This document shows positions 19,511-28,428 of a stretch of 64,000 nt of DNA, piece after piece. The notes below the pieces were generated by a model. That model searched no databases, was not told where the DNA came from, and saw only the letters and a list, made by a program, of their open reading frames with translations. Numbering within the stretch: position 1 is the first letter of the stretch; every line of letters starts with the position of its first letter. The translations under genes were made by a program, and so were the position numbers. Location of the stretch: NCBI GenBank assembly GCA_963662865.1, contig OY759969.1, positions 868,001 to 932,000 of the forward strand. Reading direction: 5' to 3'. The stretch comes from JAJDYQ01 sp963662865. GTDB lineage: Bacteria > Pseudomonadota > Gammaproteobacteria > JAJDYQ01.

Positions 19511-21349
19511 ATGCAGCAGGCCCGGGATATTCTTCAAAAGGTATTTGGTTATGACGATTTTCGCCTGAACCAGGCCGATATTATCAGCGCAGTGATCCAG
19601 GGTGACGACGTGCTGGCCCTGATGCCAACGGGTGGCGGGAAGTCATTGTGCTACCAGATTCCAGCCATGGTACGGGACGGCGCAGGTATTGTCGTGTCGC
19701 CATTGATTGCACTCATGCAGGATCAGGTCGATGCCCTGCAACAGCTTGGCATCCGGGCCGCGTTCCTCAACTCCACGCAGCATTATCAGACTCAAATGCG
19801 GATCGCCGACGACCTGGAGGCCGGTAAACTTGATTTACTGTACGTCGCGCCTGAGAGATTGCTGACGGAGCAGATGCTGGATCTTTTCGGACAGATCAGG
19901 TTGGCGTTGTTTGCGATCGATGAGGCGCATTGCGTCTCGCAATGGGGCCATGACTTCCGCAAGGAATATCAACGGTTGTCGCTACTCCACGAACGCTTTC
20001 CCAAAGTCCCCCGTATCGCCATGACCGCGACAGCGGATCAGCGCACCCGCGAAGAAATTATCGAGCAGCTCGGTTTGCGCAACGCAGCGGTTTATATCAA
20101 TAGCTTCGACCGGCCGAATATCCGCTACACCATAAATGAAGAAGCGAATGGGCGTGAACAGCTACTGCGTTTCATCCGGCTTGAGCATGAAGGGGATGCC
20201 GGTATTGTTTACTGCCTGTCGCGGCGCAAAGTGGAAGATGTCGCCAGTTGGTTACGTGTGCAAAACTATACCGCGCTGCCGTACCATGCCGGCTTGTCTG
20301 ACGAAGAGCGGCGACAAAACCAGCAGCGCTTCCTGCACGAGGACGGCATTATTATTGTTGCCACTATCGCCTTTGGCATGGGTATTGATAAGCCCGATGT
20401 ACGATTTGTAGCGCATCTTAGCCTGCCAAAAAGCATTGAGGCCTATTATCAGGAAACAGGCCGTGCCGGACGTGACGAGCAACCGGCAAGCGCCTGGATG
20501 TCATACGGGTTACAGGATGTCATCAAGTTGCGCCAGATGATCTTGGAGTCAGATGCAAACGAACAATACAAGCGAGTCTCGCATTACAAACTGGAATCCA
20601 TGCTGGGGTTGTGTGAGTTGACCGATTGCCGACGGCAAGCCGTGTTGGAGTATTTTGGAGAAAAATTCCCAAAGCCTTGCGGCAATTGCGATAACTGCCT
20701 GAATCCACCACAAACATGGGATGCCACCGAAGCCGCGCAAAAAGCCATTTCGGTAGCCTATCGAACCGGTCAATTATTCGGTGTGAACTACCTGATTGAT
20801 GTCTTGCTTGGCAGGGAACACGCACGTGTACAAAAAAATTGGCATCACCGGTTGCAGGTCCATGGTGCTGGTACCGAATTGAATAATGCCGAGTGGCGCG
20901 GCTTGTTTCGACAATTAATTGCACTGGGCTACCTCAGTGTCGATGCCGCCGGGCATGGTTCGTTAAAGCTCACCGAAAAATGCCGGCCGCTGTTACGCGG
21001 AGAAATGACTCTCGCGTTACGCAAACTGAAGCGAGCAGGGAAAGTGGCACGAACAAAAAGCAGTGCGGCCAGAGGCCACCTGCTTGCCGGTGATGCGGAA
21101 CTGTTCGAAGCCTTGCGTGAATTGCGCCTGGAACTGGCCAAAGAACAAAGTGTGCCACCCTATGTCATATTCCATGATTCAACGCTCATCGAGATGGCGA
21201 AAAAGCGCCCCAATACCTCAGATGCCATGCGTTATATCTCTGGTGTCGGTGAAGCAAAACTCAAACGTTACGGCAAGGCTTTTATGCACGTGATTAAGCA
21301 ACATCCACTTGATGTGATTCCCTCGAAAAATAACGATATTAAGAAATAG
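19511..21349 (+). CDS. recQ: ATP-dependent DNA helicase RecQ
   Basis: 612 aa. Helicase motifs: motif 0 YDDFRLNQADII, motif I MPTGGGKSLCYQIP, motif II IDEAHCVSQWGHDFR, motif III AMTATAD, motif VI QETGRAGRDEQP. Then the RecQ zinc site (C...CDNC), the winged-helix RQC domain, and a C-terminal HRDC domain (PPYVIFHDSTLIEMA, KRPNT, GVGEAKLKRYG). A 3'-5' helicase acting with RecJ in the RecF pathway. Confidence 0.97.
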   Translation: MQQARDILQKVFGYDDFRLNQADIISAVIQGDDVLALMPTGGGKSLCYQIPAMVRDGAGIVVSPLIALMQDQVDALQQLGIRAAFLNSTQHYQTQMRIADDLEAGKLDLLYVAPERLLTEQMLDLFGQIRLALFAIDEAHCVSQWGHDFRKEYQRLSLLHERFPKVPRIAMTATADQRTREEIIEQLGLRNAAVYINSFDRPNIRYTINEEANGREQLLRFIRLEHEGDAGIVYCLSRRKVEDVASWLRVQNYTALPYHAGLSDEERRQNQQRFLHEDGIIIVATIAFGMGIDKPDVRFVAHLSLPKSIEAYYQETGRAGRDEQPASAWMSYGLQDVIKLRQMILESDANEQYKRVSHYKLESMLGLCELTDCRRQAVLEYFGEKFPKPCGNCDNCLNPPQTWDATEAAQKAISVAYRTGQLFGVNYLIDVLLGREHARVQKNWHHRLQVHGAGTELNNAEWRGLFRQLIALGYLSVDAAGHGSLKLTEKCRPLLRGEMTLALRKLKRAGKVARTKSSAARGHLLAGDAELFEALRELRLELAKEQSVPPYVIFHDSTLIEMAKKRPNTSDAMRYISGVGEAKLKRYGKAFMHVIKQHPLDVIPSKNNDIKK

Positions 21350-21358
21350 GATTTTCTC

Positions 21359-21535
21359 TTAGCCTGAACAGAGTGAGCCCCTTTTGTTATTAAAGTATGT
21401 AACTCGCCTGACTTTAGCCCATGCGCTATAAATACCAAGAGTTATAATCGAAAGAAGAACATTAACAATCCAAATGCCAAAATACTTACTAGCGGAACCA
21501 CTGGATGCAAATACTGGTTCTTTTATTTCCGACAT
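21359..21535 (-). pseudogene. Remnant of a DUF898 (YjgN-like) membrane protein
   Basis: A 58-aa frame read from 21535: the segment SGSASKYFGIWIVNVLLSII, then TLGIYSAWAKVRRVTYF, matches the N-terminal module of the DUF898/YjgN membrane family. Full-length members have several hundred residues with many membrane spans; this frame stops after one span. It is most likely a truncated gene, though a short membrane peptide cannot be excluded. Confidence 0.6.
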
Positions 21536-21627
21536 AATAAATTTTTCTTACTGGTGATGTGTATTCGTATTTGAATTTGACATAAACGAAAGAAACGGTA
21601 AAACAGCTCAAGCTAGCAGATAAATTT

Positions 21628-22347
21628 TCATGGTACTTTCAATTCATAGTTTCCGTTATCGAAATAATACAGGACGCTTCCTTGTTCATACCAGTCACCT
21701 AGAACAATGCGAGTCATCTTGACGTTGTCGACCTGAAAGTGATGTATCGCCGGGCGATGGGTGTGACCGTGAATCAACAAGTCCACATGCGCTTCCGACA
21801 TAACGCACTCAACTTCCTGTTGATTAACATCCATAATTTCAGCGGACTTGACGATATTGAAGGCTTTGCTTTCTTTGCGTAGCGAATGGAAATAGGTCTT
21901 GCGTTGTGCAAGAGGCATCTGCATTACCTTGTTGATCCACTTTGAATTGCGAACCATTCTGCGAAAATTCTGATAATCAGTGTCGTCGGTACACAAGGCA
22001 TCACCATGTGTTATCAGGGTATTCCGCCCGTATAAATTGATTATTTTATACTCGGAGAGTAACTGGCAACCGCTTTTTTTCAAAAATTGATTGCCTGCGA
22101 GAAAGTCGCGATTGCCTGCAATGAAGTAGATGGGAATTAAGCGACTGGTCTTATGTAACAGTTCAAGAACGGTGCTGTAAGGTGAGTCGAGATCATCATC
22201 TCCCAGCCAGTATTCAAATAGATCACCAAGAATGTACAAGGCATCTGCCGAAGGAGCGGTATTAAGCAGAAGTCGGCTGAAAATATCCTGAATAGCCGAC
22301 CGCTCCGGATGCAGATGTACATCCGACGTGAAGAGGGTAAACGACAT
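21628..22347 (-). CDS. lpxH: UDP-2,3-diacylglucosamine diphosphatase
   Basis: 239 aa calcineurin-like phosphoesterase: FTSDVHLHPE, ILGDLFEYWLGDDD, FIAGNRDFLAGNQF, THGDALCTDD and HGHTHRPAIH supply the Mn-binding residues. It removes UMP from UDP-diacylglucosamine in lipid A synthesis at the inner membrane. Starts 21 nt after the ppiB stop; the ppiB-lpxH pairing is common in gammaproteobacteria. Confidence 0.95.
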   Translation of the reverse strand: MSFTLFTSDVHLHPERSAIQDIFSRLLLNTAPSADALYILGDLFEYWLGDDDLDSPYSTVLELLHKTSRLIPIYFIAGNRDFLAGNQFLKKSGCQLLSEYKIINLYGRNTLITHGDALCTDDTDYQNFRRMVRNSKWINKVMQMPLAQRKTYFHSLRKESKAFNIVKSAEIMDVNQQEVECVMSEAHVDLLIHGHTHRPAIHHFQVDNVKMTRIVLGDWYEQGSVLYYFDNGNYELKVP

Positions 22348-22368
22348 GCGGGTAATCAGTAACTATCG

Positions 22369-22869
22369 TTAGTTCTCATCAGTAGCTGTGGCTGACTCTA
22401 TAACGATGTCTTCTATGGGAACGTCGGCATGAGGCATACGATTGCCGGTCTCTACGGCTCTGATAATATCAACGACGTCCATTCCCTCAATTACTTTGCC
22501 AAATACGCAGTATCCCCATCCCTGTGGAGTAGGGGATGTGTGATTTAAGGCGTCGTTATCGAAGATATTGATGAAAAATTGCGCCGTGGCTGAGTGAGGG
22601 TCGGCGGTTCTAGCCATGGCGATCGTGCCTTGATTATTTTTCAGTCCATTACCGGCTTCATTTTTAATTGGAGTGCGCGTCTCCTTTTGCTTCATGCCGG
22701 GTTCAAAACCGCCACCTTGAATCATAAAACCATCAATTACTCTATGAAAAACAGTGCCATCATAGAATTTATCCCTAACGTATTGCAGGAAGTTATCTGC
22801 CGTTTCAGGGGCTTTTTTACGGTCAAGTTCGATGGCGATATCGCCTTTATTGGTTTTTAAGATGACCAT
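22369..22869 (-). CDS. ppiB: Cytoplasmic peptidyl-prolyl cis-trans isomerase (cyclophilin)
   Basis: 166 aa cyclophilin without signal peptide: FHRVIDGFMIQGGG, the segment TIAMARTADPHSATAQFFIN, and WGYCVFGKVIEGMDVVD are the standard cyclophilin-B motifs. Catalyses proline isomerisation during folding in the cytoplasm. The paralogue with a signal peptide lies 11 bp upstream. Confidence 0.95.
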   Translation of the reverse strand: MVILKTNKGDIAIELDRKKAPETADNFLQYVRDKFYDGTVFHRVIDGFMIQGGGFEPGMKQKETRTPIKNEAGNGLKNNQGTIAMARTADPHSATAQFFINIFDNDALNHTSPTPQGWGYCVFGKVIEGMDVVDIIRAVETGNRMPHADVPIEDIVIESATATDEN

Positions 22870-22880
22870 GATAGGCGCTC

Positions 22881-23771
22881 CTATTGATTGGGTACACGTT
22901 CTATAGATTGAATGATAACAGGGCTGATCGGAGCGTCTTGGCTAAACAGGTCGTTAGCACCGGTTGGTACCGATTGGAGTTGAGTCACGATATCCATGCC
23001 CTGAACAACCTTGCCGAACACGGTGTAGCCCCATTTAATGTAAACCGGTTTCAAGGCGGCATGTCGAGAATTTATGTACTCGGAGCAGGTGCCATCAGGC
23101 TTGATTTCCTCTGCCTGCTTGAGCTTATCAAAGTTCATCAGGCATTCTTCAAGCGCACTGTTCAGGGAATAATTGTTGTCGTGCAATATGGCCTGCATCA
23201 GACAGATGTAACCGTCGTTATTGTCATCAGAGCTCGCTGCCAAATTCAGGGTATCGCGCCTGATTGGGTTACCACGACAATCATTGGTCGTCAATTTGCC
23301 ACTGACGGCATCCTGAATGCCCAGCTGACTTTGCCGTACAGTGTTCACAAGCCCTGTTTCCTGCATCTGAAAGTCAAGGAATGAGTTGTTTTTCACGTTA
23401 ATGAAAAACTGTGATGTGGCAGAATGCGGGTCACCGGTACGAGCCATGGCGATGGTGCCCAACTTATTAGAAAGGCGGTTGCCGGATTCGTTTCTGGTGG
23501 ATGGCCGTGTATCTTTCTTCTGATAGTCAATGGAATAACCACCGCCTTGGATCATGAAATTATCAATAATACGGTGAAACAGAGTATCGGTATAAAAGCC
23601 ACTATCGACATACTCTAGAAAACTGGCAACAGTTTCAGGTGCCTTTTCTTCATACAATTCGATACCTATGACGCCATGGTTTGTTATCAGTCGTACAATA
23701 GGCAGGTCCGTTTCGGCGGATGCGGTTAAGAGATATCCCAAAAAGAAAATAGCGGTAATGATTCTGCTCAT
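22881..23771 (-). CDS. Exported cyclophilin with a large internal insertion
   Basis: 296 aa with a signal peptide (MSRIITAIFFLGYLLTASA) and cyclophilin motifs FHRIIDNFMIQGGG, TIAMARTGDPHSATSQFFIN and WGYTVFGKVVQGMDIV. Between FFINVKNNSFLDF and WGYTVFG there are about 110 extra residues containing four cysteines (DDNNDGYICLM, ALEECLMNF and TCSEYINS segments) where ordinary cyclophilins have a short loop. Probably periplasmic; the insertion may be disulfide-bonded. Same strand as ppiB and lpxH and likely one transcript. Confidence 0.9.
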   Translation of the reverse strand: MSRIITAIFFLGYLLTASAETDLPIVRLITNHGVIGIELYEEKAPETVASFLEYVDSGFYTDTLFHRIIDNFMIQGGGYSIDYQKKDTRPSTRNESGNRLSNKLGTIAMARTGDPHSATSQFFINVKNNSFLDFQMQETGLVNTVRQSQLGIQDAVSGKLTTNDCRGNPIRRDTLNLAASSDDNNDGYICLMQAILHDNNYSLNSALEECLMNFDKLKQAEEIKPDGTCSEYINSRHAALKPVYIKWGYTVFGKVVQGMDIVTQLQSVPTGANDLFSQDAPISPVIIQSIERVPNQ

Positions 23772-23829
23772 ATAAAGCCCACGTTGAATGAAAGAAATAA
23801 CCTGCGACAGCCACGGCAGGTGAAAACTA

Positions 23830-24741
23830 TTATATATCTAATCCTTCAATTTTTCGATGCAGCGTTGCTTTACCGATGCCCAGTGCTTTAGCTGCATGGG
23901 TTTTATTGCCATTAGTCGATTGAATGGCAAGCTCGATGAGAGTCGTCTCGAATTCAGAGCGGAGATCTTTCAGTGGCAGCTTATGATTTGCATAGAGATC
24001 AGAGATTGCCTGATTGATCATGACCTGTGCCTTGGTGCGGATTTTGTATTCAGGCGTGAGGGGTATATGAGAGAGAAACCGGAAAAGATGATATTTCGCT
24101 TCCGTGAAGATGAGAATGGCAAGCAAAAGGGACGATAGTAGAGACTGTACCACCGTCGCATTGATATTGTTCCCCAGAGCCATGGCAATAACAATCCCTA
24201 CGGTAAAAACCCCCATGGGAGCGGTAGCGATAAGAATAACGGTACTTTTCTGTCGTACAATCTGTTCAGGTGACTTGATGGCATTTATGGCAAGCATGAT
24301 TAAACCCGGGATGGTATTAAGAATGATAAAAGCCTGAATCACCCAGTAATAGTCTCCGGGCACCCTTGTAACAGAGTAACTGATGAGTTGAGTGTCCGCA
24401 ATTAAATTATCGCCTACGACGATGAACGTAGATACCAGACTTGCGGCGATTAAAAGGCCCGAGGAAACAAGTTTATCCGGTTTGCAAAGCGACAACGCCA
24501 GTGCCAGGAAGGCCGCTGCGGTAAATACTGCGGCAACGTAATATCCCTTCATGGCCCATAGGGAAACGCCAGTGGCAGTACCGTTAGCCAGCAAGGTAAA
24601 TTCGGCCAGATTAAGCGCGAACAGAGCCGCCAGAAAAATAGCCAGAACCGTGTTTCTTCGGAATAAACCGCCTTTGGCTACGGTAAATAACACGCCTTTT
24701 ATGATCAAGGCAAATAACGAAGGTGCTGCTAATATGCTCAT
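23830..24741 (-). CDS. Seven-transmembrane regulator with C-terminal Fis-type helix-turn-helix
   Basis: 303 aa. Hydrophobic segments at about 3-22, 30-50, 62-84, 92-110, 132-153, 165-187 and 193-212 give seven spans with short loops, followed by a cytoplasmic region that ends in a Fis-family HTH (NKTHAAKALGIGKATLHRKI). This is a membrane-bound one-component architecture: a 7-TM sensing module of the kind found at the N-terminus of some histidine kinases, joined directly to a DNA-binding domain, with no kinase or receiver. It starts 2 nt after the stop of the KASIII-like gene and must be co-expressed with it. Ligand and targets unknown; response to a lipid-like signal made by the neighbour is inference. 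Confidence 0.8.
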   Translation of the reverse strand: MSILAAPSLFALIIKGVLFTVAKGGLFRRNTVLAIFLAALFALNLAEFTLLANGTATGVSLWAMKGYYVAAVFTAAAFLALALSLCKPDKLVSSGLLIAASLVSTFIVVGDNLIADTQLISYSVTRVPGDYYWVIQAFIILNTIPGLIMLAINAIKSPEQIVRQKSTVILIATAPMGVFTVGIVIAMALGNNINATVVQSLLSSLLLAILIFTEAKYHLFRFLSHIPLTPEYKIRTKAQVMINQAISDLYANHKLPLKDLRSEFETTLIELAIQSTNGNKTHAAKALGIGKATLHRKIEGLDI

Positions 24742-24743
24742 AA

Positions 24744-25748
24744 TTAAAATACCATTCCTGTCTGACTGATAGATAGACCGCTTCCGGTCCCCATGATTAG
24801 TATCTTATCTCCTTTTTCAGGTGGGTTAAAGTGAAAATTTACAGGTATTGTAGCGCTGGTAATATTTCCGAATTTCCTATAGGTAATAGGTGCCTTTTGA
24901 GCATCGACTTCAGCCAATTCCGCCATTTGACGATGCGGTCTGGCACCTACCTGATGACAATATAGCCAATCAATGTCTTCAGGTTTCCACGATAATTTGT
25001 GATAGGTGTCTCCGATCATTCGGCGGTGGAAGCCCACGATTTCGATGCTGATTGGCTTCATCAGCATCTGGCCTTCTACATGCCCATCAACATCATATTC
25101 ATAATAGCAAAGATTGGTGTGCTCTCCATTCGACGAAAAATTAAATTTCCGGAAGCCATTCTGATACTCAGAACGCCGAATCATAACGGCACCGCCGGCA
25201 TCTCCAACAGTAAGGGCACCCAGCCAGCGCTTCACATCGGTTTTATCATTAGATTTGGAGAGCCTTCTAAGAGCTTCGTACATGATATTGCTTGGTTTCT
25301 CCCCTGTACAGACCAGGGCGGTAGACGCGCTCCCTGTCGCGATCATAGCATCGGCCACCAATATCCCGTTCATAAACCCATGGCAGGCATTACTCAGGTC
25401 GAAACATGCCGCATTTTTCGCACCAATGAGCTGCTGGACTCGATGTGCGGTTGCCGGCTCAATCCAGTCCCGCTCAATTCCGCAAAATATTATCAGATCA
25501 ATTTCATTTGCGCTCGCACCGCTATGTTGTAATGCCGTCTCGGAGGCAAGAATGGCCAGATCAGAAGGCTTATGCTCCCGGATGGCTACCCGACGTTCCT
25601 CAATGCCGACGACATCGGATATGAAGTGCTCACTGATACCAAATTTCTCAGCCGAATTGATTTCCGCCATCAGCTCTTCTGATTTAACGATTTCGTCCGG
25701 CATATAACTGCCGATCCCTATGATATTAGTATGCCCATTAACTAGCAT
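24744..25748 (-). CDS. Ketoacyl-ACP synthase III-like enzyme (not housekeeping FabH)
   Basis: 334 aa thiolase-fold condensing enzyme. Catalytic Cys in DLSNACHGFMNG, His in YCHQVGARPH, Asn in FGNITSATIP; C-terminal MGTGSGLSISQTGM. The housekeeping fabH is at 61836-62801, so this is a second, divergent KASIII. Relatives outside fatty-acid synthesis make alkyl-resorcinols, pyrones, quinolones or transfer acyl groups. Strong ribosome site AAGGAG before the ATG. Forms a two-gene unit with the 7-TM regulator downstream. The product cannot be predicted; it could be a signal molecule. Confidence 0.85.
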   Translation of the reverse strand: MLVNGHTNIIGIGSYMPDEIVKSEELMAEINSAEKFGISEHFISDVVGIEERRVAIREHKPSDLAILASETALQHSGASANEIDLIIFCGIERDWIEPATAHRVQQLIGAKNAACFDLSNACHGFMNGILVADAMIATGSASTALVCTGEKPSNIMYEALRRLSKSNDKTDVKRWLGALTVGDAGGAVMIRRSEYQNGFRKFNFSSNGEHTNLCYYEYDVDGHVEGQMLMKPISIEIVGFHRRMIGDTYHKLSWKPEDIDWLYCHQVGARPHRQMAELAEVDAQKAPITYRKFGNITSATIPVNFHFNPPEKGDKILIMGTGSGLSISQTGMVF

Positions 25749-25925
25749 ATTGATGCTCCTTGAAAAAATGGCCTATCAGCCAGAAAAGCAGAGAAAAACT
25801 AGATGAAAATACAGGTATCTTATTTCTGATACTATGATTTTTTCAGGAGTTTCAATTATGAAAGCCTTGATTCAAGGAAGGGAGCACAGGCAAAAATTGG
25901 GCCATATACGGGAAAAATACAGATT

Positions 25926-26219
25926 ATGGAAATGATTCAGGAAAATCTCTTCCTCAGTAGCTCTGAAGACATCAGGAACCAGCAGATTCACGGCAGGGTG
26001 TGTGAACTGGTAAAAACCCCGAGTTATTTGCTGAGCATACTGGAGCAACATGCTTCGCACGCCCGTGCAGATGCTGCAACCCTGGAGATTGTGGCAGAGG
26101 CCGTATTGTCAGATAATGATCAGGCTGTGGACCGTTATCTGATAGACACGATTATAGAGATCACCTGGAAGTTGGCGGAGTATGAGTTGGAAGCCATGGA
26201 AGCGGGGTGGCACCACTAG
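25926..26219 (+). CDS. Conserved-looking small helical protein, unknown function
   Basis: 97 aa from ATG 25926, divergent from the KASIII-like gene. Predominantly helical with acidic residues; residues such as LLSILEQHASHARADAATL and ending EAMEAGWHH. No membrane span, no known motif. A terminator hairpin lies about 160 bp after its stop. The 177-bp gap to the divergent KASIII-like gene presumably carries both promoters. Confidence 0.5.
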   Translation: MEMIQENLFLSSSEDIRNQQIHGRVCELVKTPSYLLSILEQHASHARADAATLEIVAEAVLSDNDQAVDRYLIDTIIEITWKLAEYELEAMEAGWHH

Positions 26220-26380
26220 CAGGCGGTATTTTCAGGGGGACGAGGGGGAAGATGCCTTGAATAGCCCTGTTTCTGGGTAACATCAATGTTTTAACCCCTC
26301 AAACCGAGCTTTACCGAACTCTGCCAGGGCATGCCAACACGCGATGTTTCGACTGTGGTATCCTCCTCTGATTTTAACAA

Positions 26381-26411
26381 ATACTGACCGAATTTAAGTG
26401 TCAGTATTTTT
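26381..26411 (+). terminator. Intrinsic terminator
   Basis: Perfect 8-bp stem ATACTGAC/GTCAGTAT with an 11-nt loop, followed by TTTTT. It ends transcription from the small gene at 25926 and insulates the moxR operon. Confidence 0.7.
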
Positions 26412-26455
26412 CTAACGAGTACTTTTCCGGCAGAATGGAGATGTTGTAGTCAGAT

Positions 26456-27403
26456 ATGGATACCCCTGTTAAGCAAAATGCCAGATTGATTGGCTTATTG
26501 GATGAGGCTTTATCAACAATTGGCCAAATTATTCTTGGCAAAGAGGAGCAGATAAGGCTGGCATTGACTTGTCTGGTTGCCCGAGGGCATTTGCTTATTG
26601 AGGATCTACCGGGAGTTGGAAAAACCACACTTGCCCATGTTATTGCCCGGGTGATGGGACTGGATTTCCAGCGGATTCAGTTTACCAGTGACCTGTTGCC
26701 TACGGATGTTCTGGGTTTATCCGTATTTGACCGGGACAATAATTTATTCGAATTCCATCCGGGCCCAATCTTCTCGAATTTGATTCTGTCAGATGAGGTC
26801 AACAGAGCGACGCCTAAGACGCAAAGCGCACTGCTTGAGGCCATGGAAGAGCATCAGGTTACCATCGAAGGCACAACTCGACCGCTGCCTGACCCATTTT
26901 TTGTCATTGCAACCCAGAATCCTGTACACCAGATTGGCACATTCCCGTTGCCTGAGTCGCAATTAGATCGATTTTTGCTGCGTATTCATATGGGTTATCC
27001 GGGTAAGCGGGCCGAGCGGGAATTGCTGTCCGGGTCGGACCGGCGGAGCATGATTGAGCAGATGCCGGTAGTATTCGATCTGGAAAAGCTCAAGCTGCTT
27101 CAAAGACAGGCGCGAGAATTACACGTATCAGATGCGCTTTTTGATTATATTCAGGCCATATTGCAGTTCAGCCGCGATTCAAATAATTTTGAGTTCGGTC
27201 TATCGCCCAGAGGGGGGCTGGCATTGGTAAATGCAGCTAAGGCATGGGCACTCATTTCAGGACATGATTTTGTCGTGCCGGAACATGTCAAGGCAGTATT
27301 ATCGTCAGTTGTGAATCATCGCTTGCTTTCAAGCGGTGGTGCCGGCAAAGAATCTGATATGACTGCTGCGGATAGCATTTCACAAACCGTACCCATTCCA
27401 TAA
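26456..27403 (+). CDS. MoxR-family AAA+ ATPase
   Basis: 315 aa. Walker A DLPGVGKTTLAHV, Walker B/ sensor region LSDEVNRATPKTQSALLEAMEEHQVTI-type, FFVIATQNPVHQIGTFPLPESQLDRF. MoxR ATPases act as chaperones for assembly of complexes, usually next to DUF58 proteins as here. The DUF58 gene starts 2 nt after its stop. Confidence 0.93.
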   Translation: MDTPVKQNARLIGLLDEALSTIGQIILGKEEQIRLALTCLVARGHLLIEDLPGVGKTTLAHVIARVMGLDFQRIQFTSDLLPTDVLGLSVFDRDNNLFEFHPGPIFSNLILSDEVNRATPKTQSALLEAMEEHQVTIEGTTRPLPDPFFVIATQNPVHQIGTFPLPESQLDRFLLRIHMGYPGKRAERELLSGSDRRSMIEQMPVVFDLEKLKLLQRQARELHVSDALFDYIQAILQFSRDSNNFEFGLSPRGGLALVNAAKAWALISGHDFVVPEHVKAVLSSVVNHRLLSSGGAGKESDMTAADSISQTVPIP

Positions 27404-27405
27404 AC

Positions 27406-28428
27406 ATGGCCTTACCCATGGCGAATCGGCTGATTGCGCCGCTATTGTATCCGGTTGCGCTCCTGCGTCAAAAAAAGCACCGCCTTATAGACAGGTTCCT
27501 GGCAAATCGGAGTGGGCCGTTTCCGGGGGTGATAAAGCTCAATAACTCGCTGGTTTACATATTGCCGACCCGGGTCGGGATGATATTCACGATTCTATTA
27601 TTGGTATTGCTTATCGGCTCGATTAATTACACTAAAAGCTTGGGGTTTATGCTGACCTTTTTATTGGCCGGGATTGGAAACGTCGCCATGCTGATGACCT
27701 GGCGAAACATGGCGGGATTAAAACTAAAAGGCATTGGCGCAAAACCGGTATTTGCGGGAGAAACAGCTAAATTCGCTATCCAGCTTGAAAATGCAACAAA
27801 TGACCAGCGCTATGCCATCAGCCTGCCAAATAAGCCTATGCCGGACGAAGCGATTGATGTGCCTGCCGATGGACTGGCTCTGCTTCATTTTCATTGCCAT
27901 GCGCAAAGCAGAGGGCTGTTAAATCCGGGTAGAATTCGTATCGAAACAGAATTCCCTGTTGGCTTATTTGTAGCATGGACCTGGGTTGATCTTGATATGC
28001 AGGTACTGGTCTATCCGTCACCTTCCGATAAAGAAATCACTACCGTGCCCCTGACCTGTCAGAGCGGTGAAGAACAGGCCGACGGAGAAGGATTGGAAGA
28101 TTTTGCGGGCTTGAGGAAATATCAGGCAGGCGATCCCTGGCACCGTATTTCCTGGAAAATGGTCGCAAGAACCGACGAACTGTTCAGTAAGAAATTCACG
28201 GGAGGTCAACCCGAGCTGGAGTGGATTGACTGGTTTGCTTTGGATGAAATGCCGATTGAAGGGCGCTTATCAATGATGTCTCGAATGATTCTGGACGCCC
28301 AAAAAGCCGGCAGAATGTATGGTCTGCGCATGCCGGAAGTCGAAATAAAGCCGGATAATGGAGTACAGCACCGGCATGAATGTCTGAAAACATTAGCGCT
28401 ATACAAGGGCGCAAGCCATGCCGATTGA
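27406..28428 (+). CDS. DUF58 membrane protein
   Basis: 340 aa. Two hydrophobic segments near residues 50-95 (IFTILLLVLLIGSINY, MLTFLLAGIGNVAML), then a soluble region with the DUF58 hallmark GLEDFAGLRKYQAGDPWHRISWKMVART. It belongs to the MoxR-DUF58-transglutaminase module found across bacteria, of uncertain but probably envelope-related function. Overlaps the next gene by 11 nt. Confidence 0.9.
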   Translation: MALPMANRLIAPLLYPVALLRQKKHRLIDRFLANRSGPFPGVIKLNNSLVYILPTRVGMIFTILLLVLLIGSINYTKSLGFMLTFLLAGIGNVAMLMTWRNMAGLKLKGIGAKPVFAGETAKFAIQLENATNDQRYAISLPNKPMPDEAIDVPADGLALLHFHCHAQSRGLLNPGRIRIETEFPVGLFVAWTWVDLDMQVLVYPSPSDKEITTVPLTCQSGEEQADGEGLEDFAGLRKYQAGDPWHRISWKMVARTDELFSKKFTGGQPELEWIDWFALDEMPIEGRLSMMSRMILDAQKAGRMYGLRMPEVEIKPDNGVQHRHECLKTLALYKGASHAD

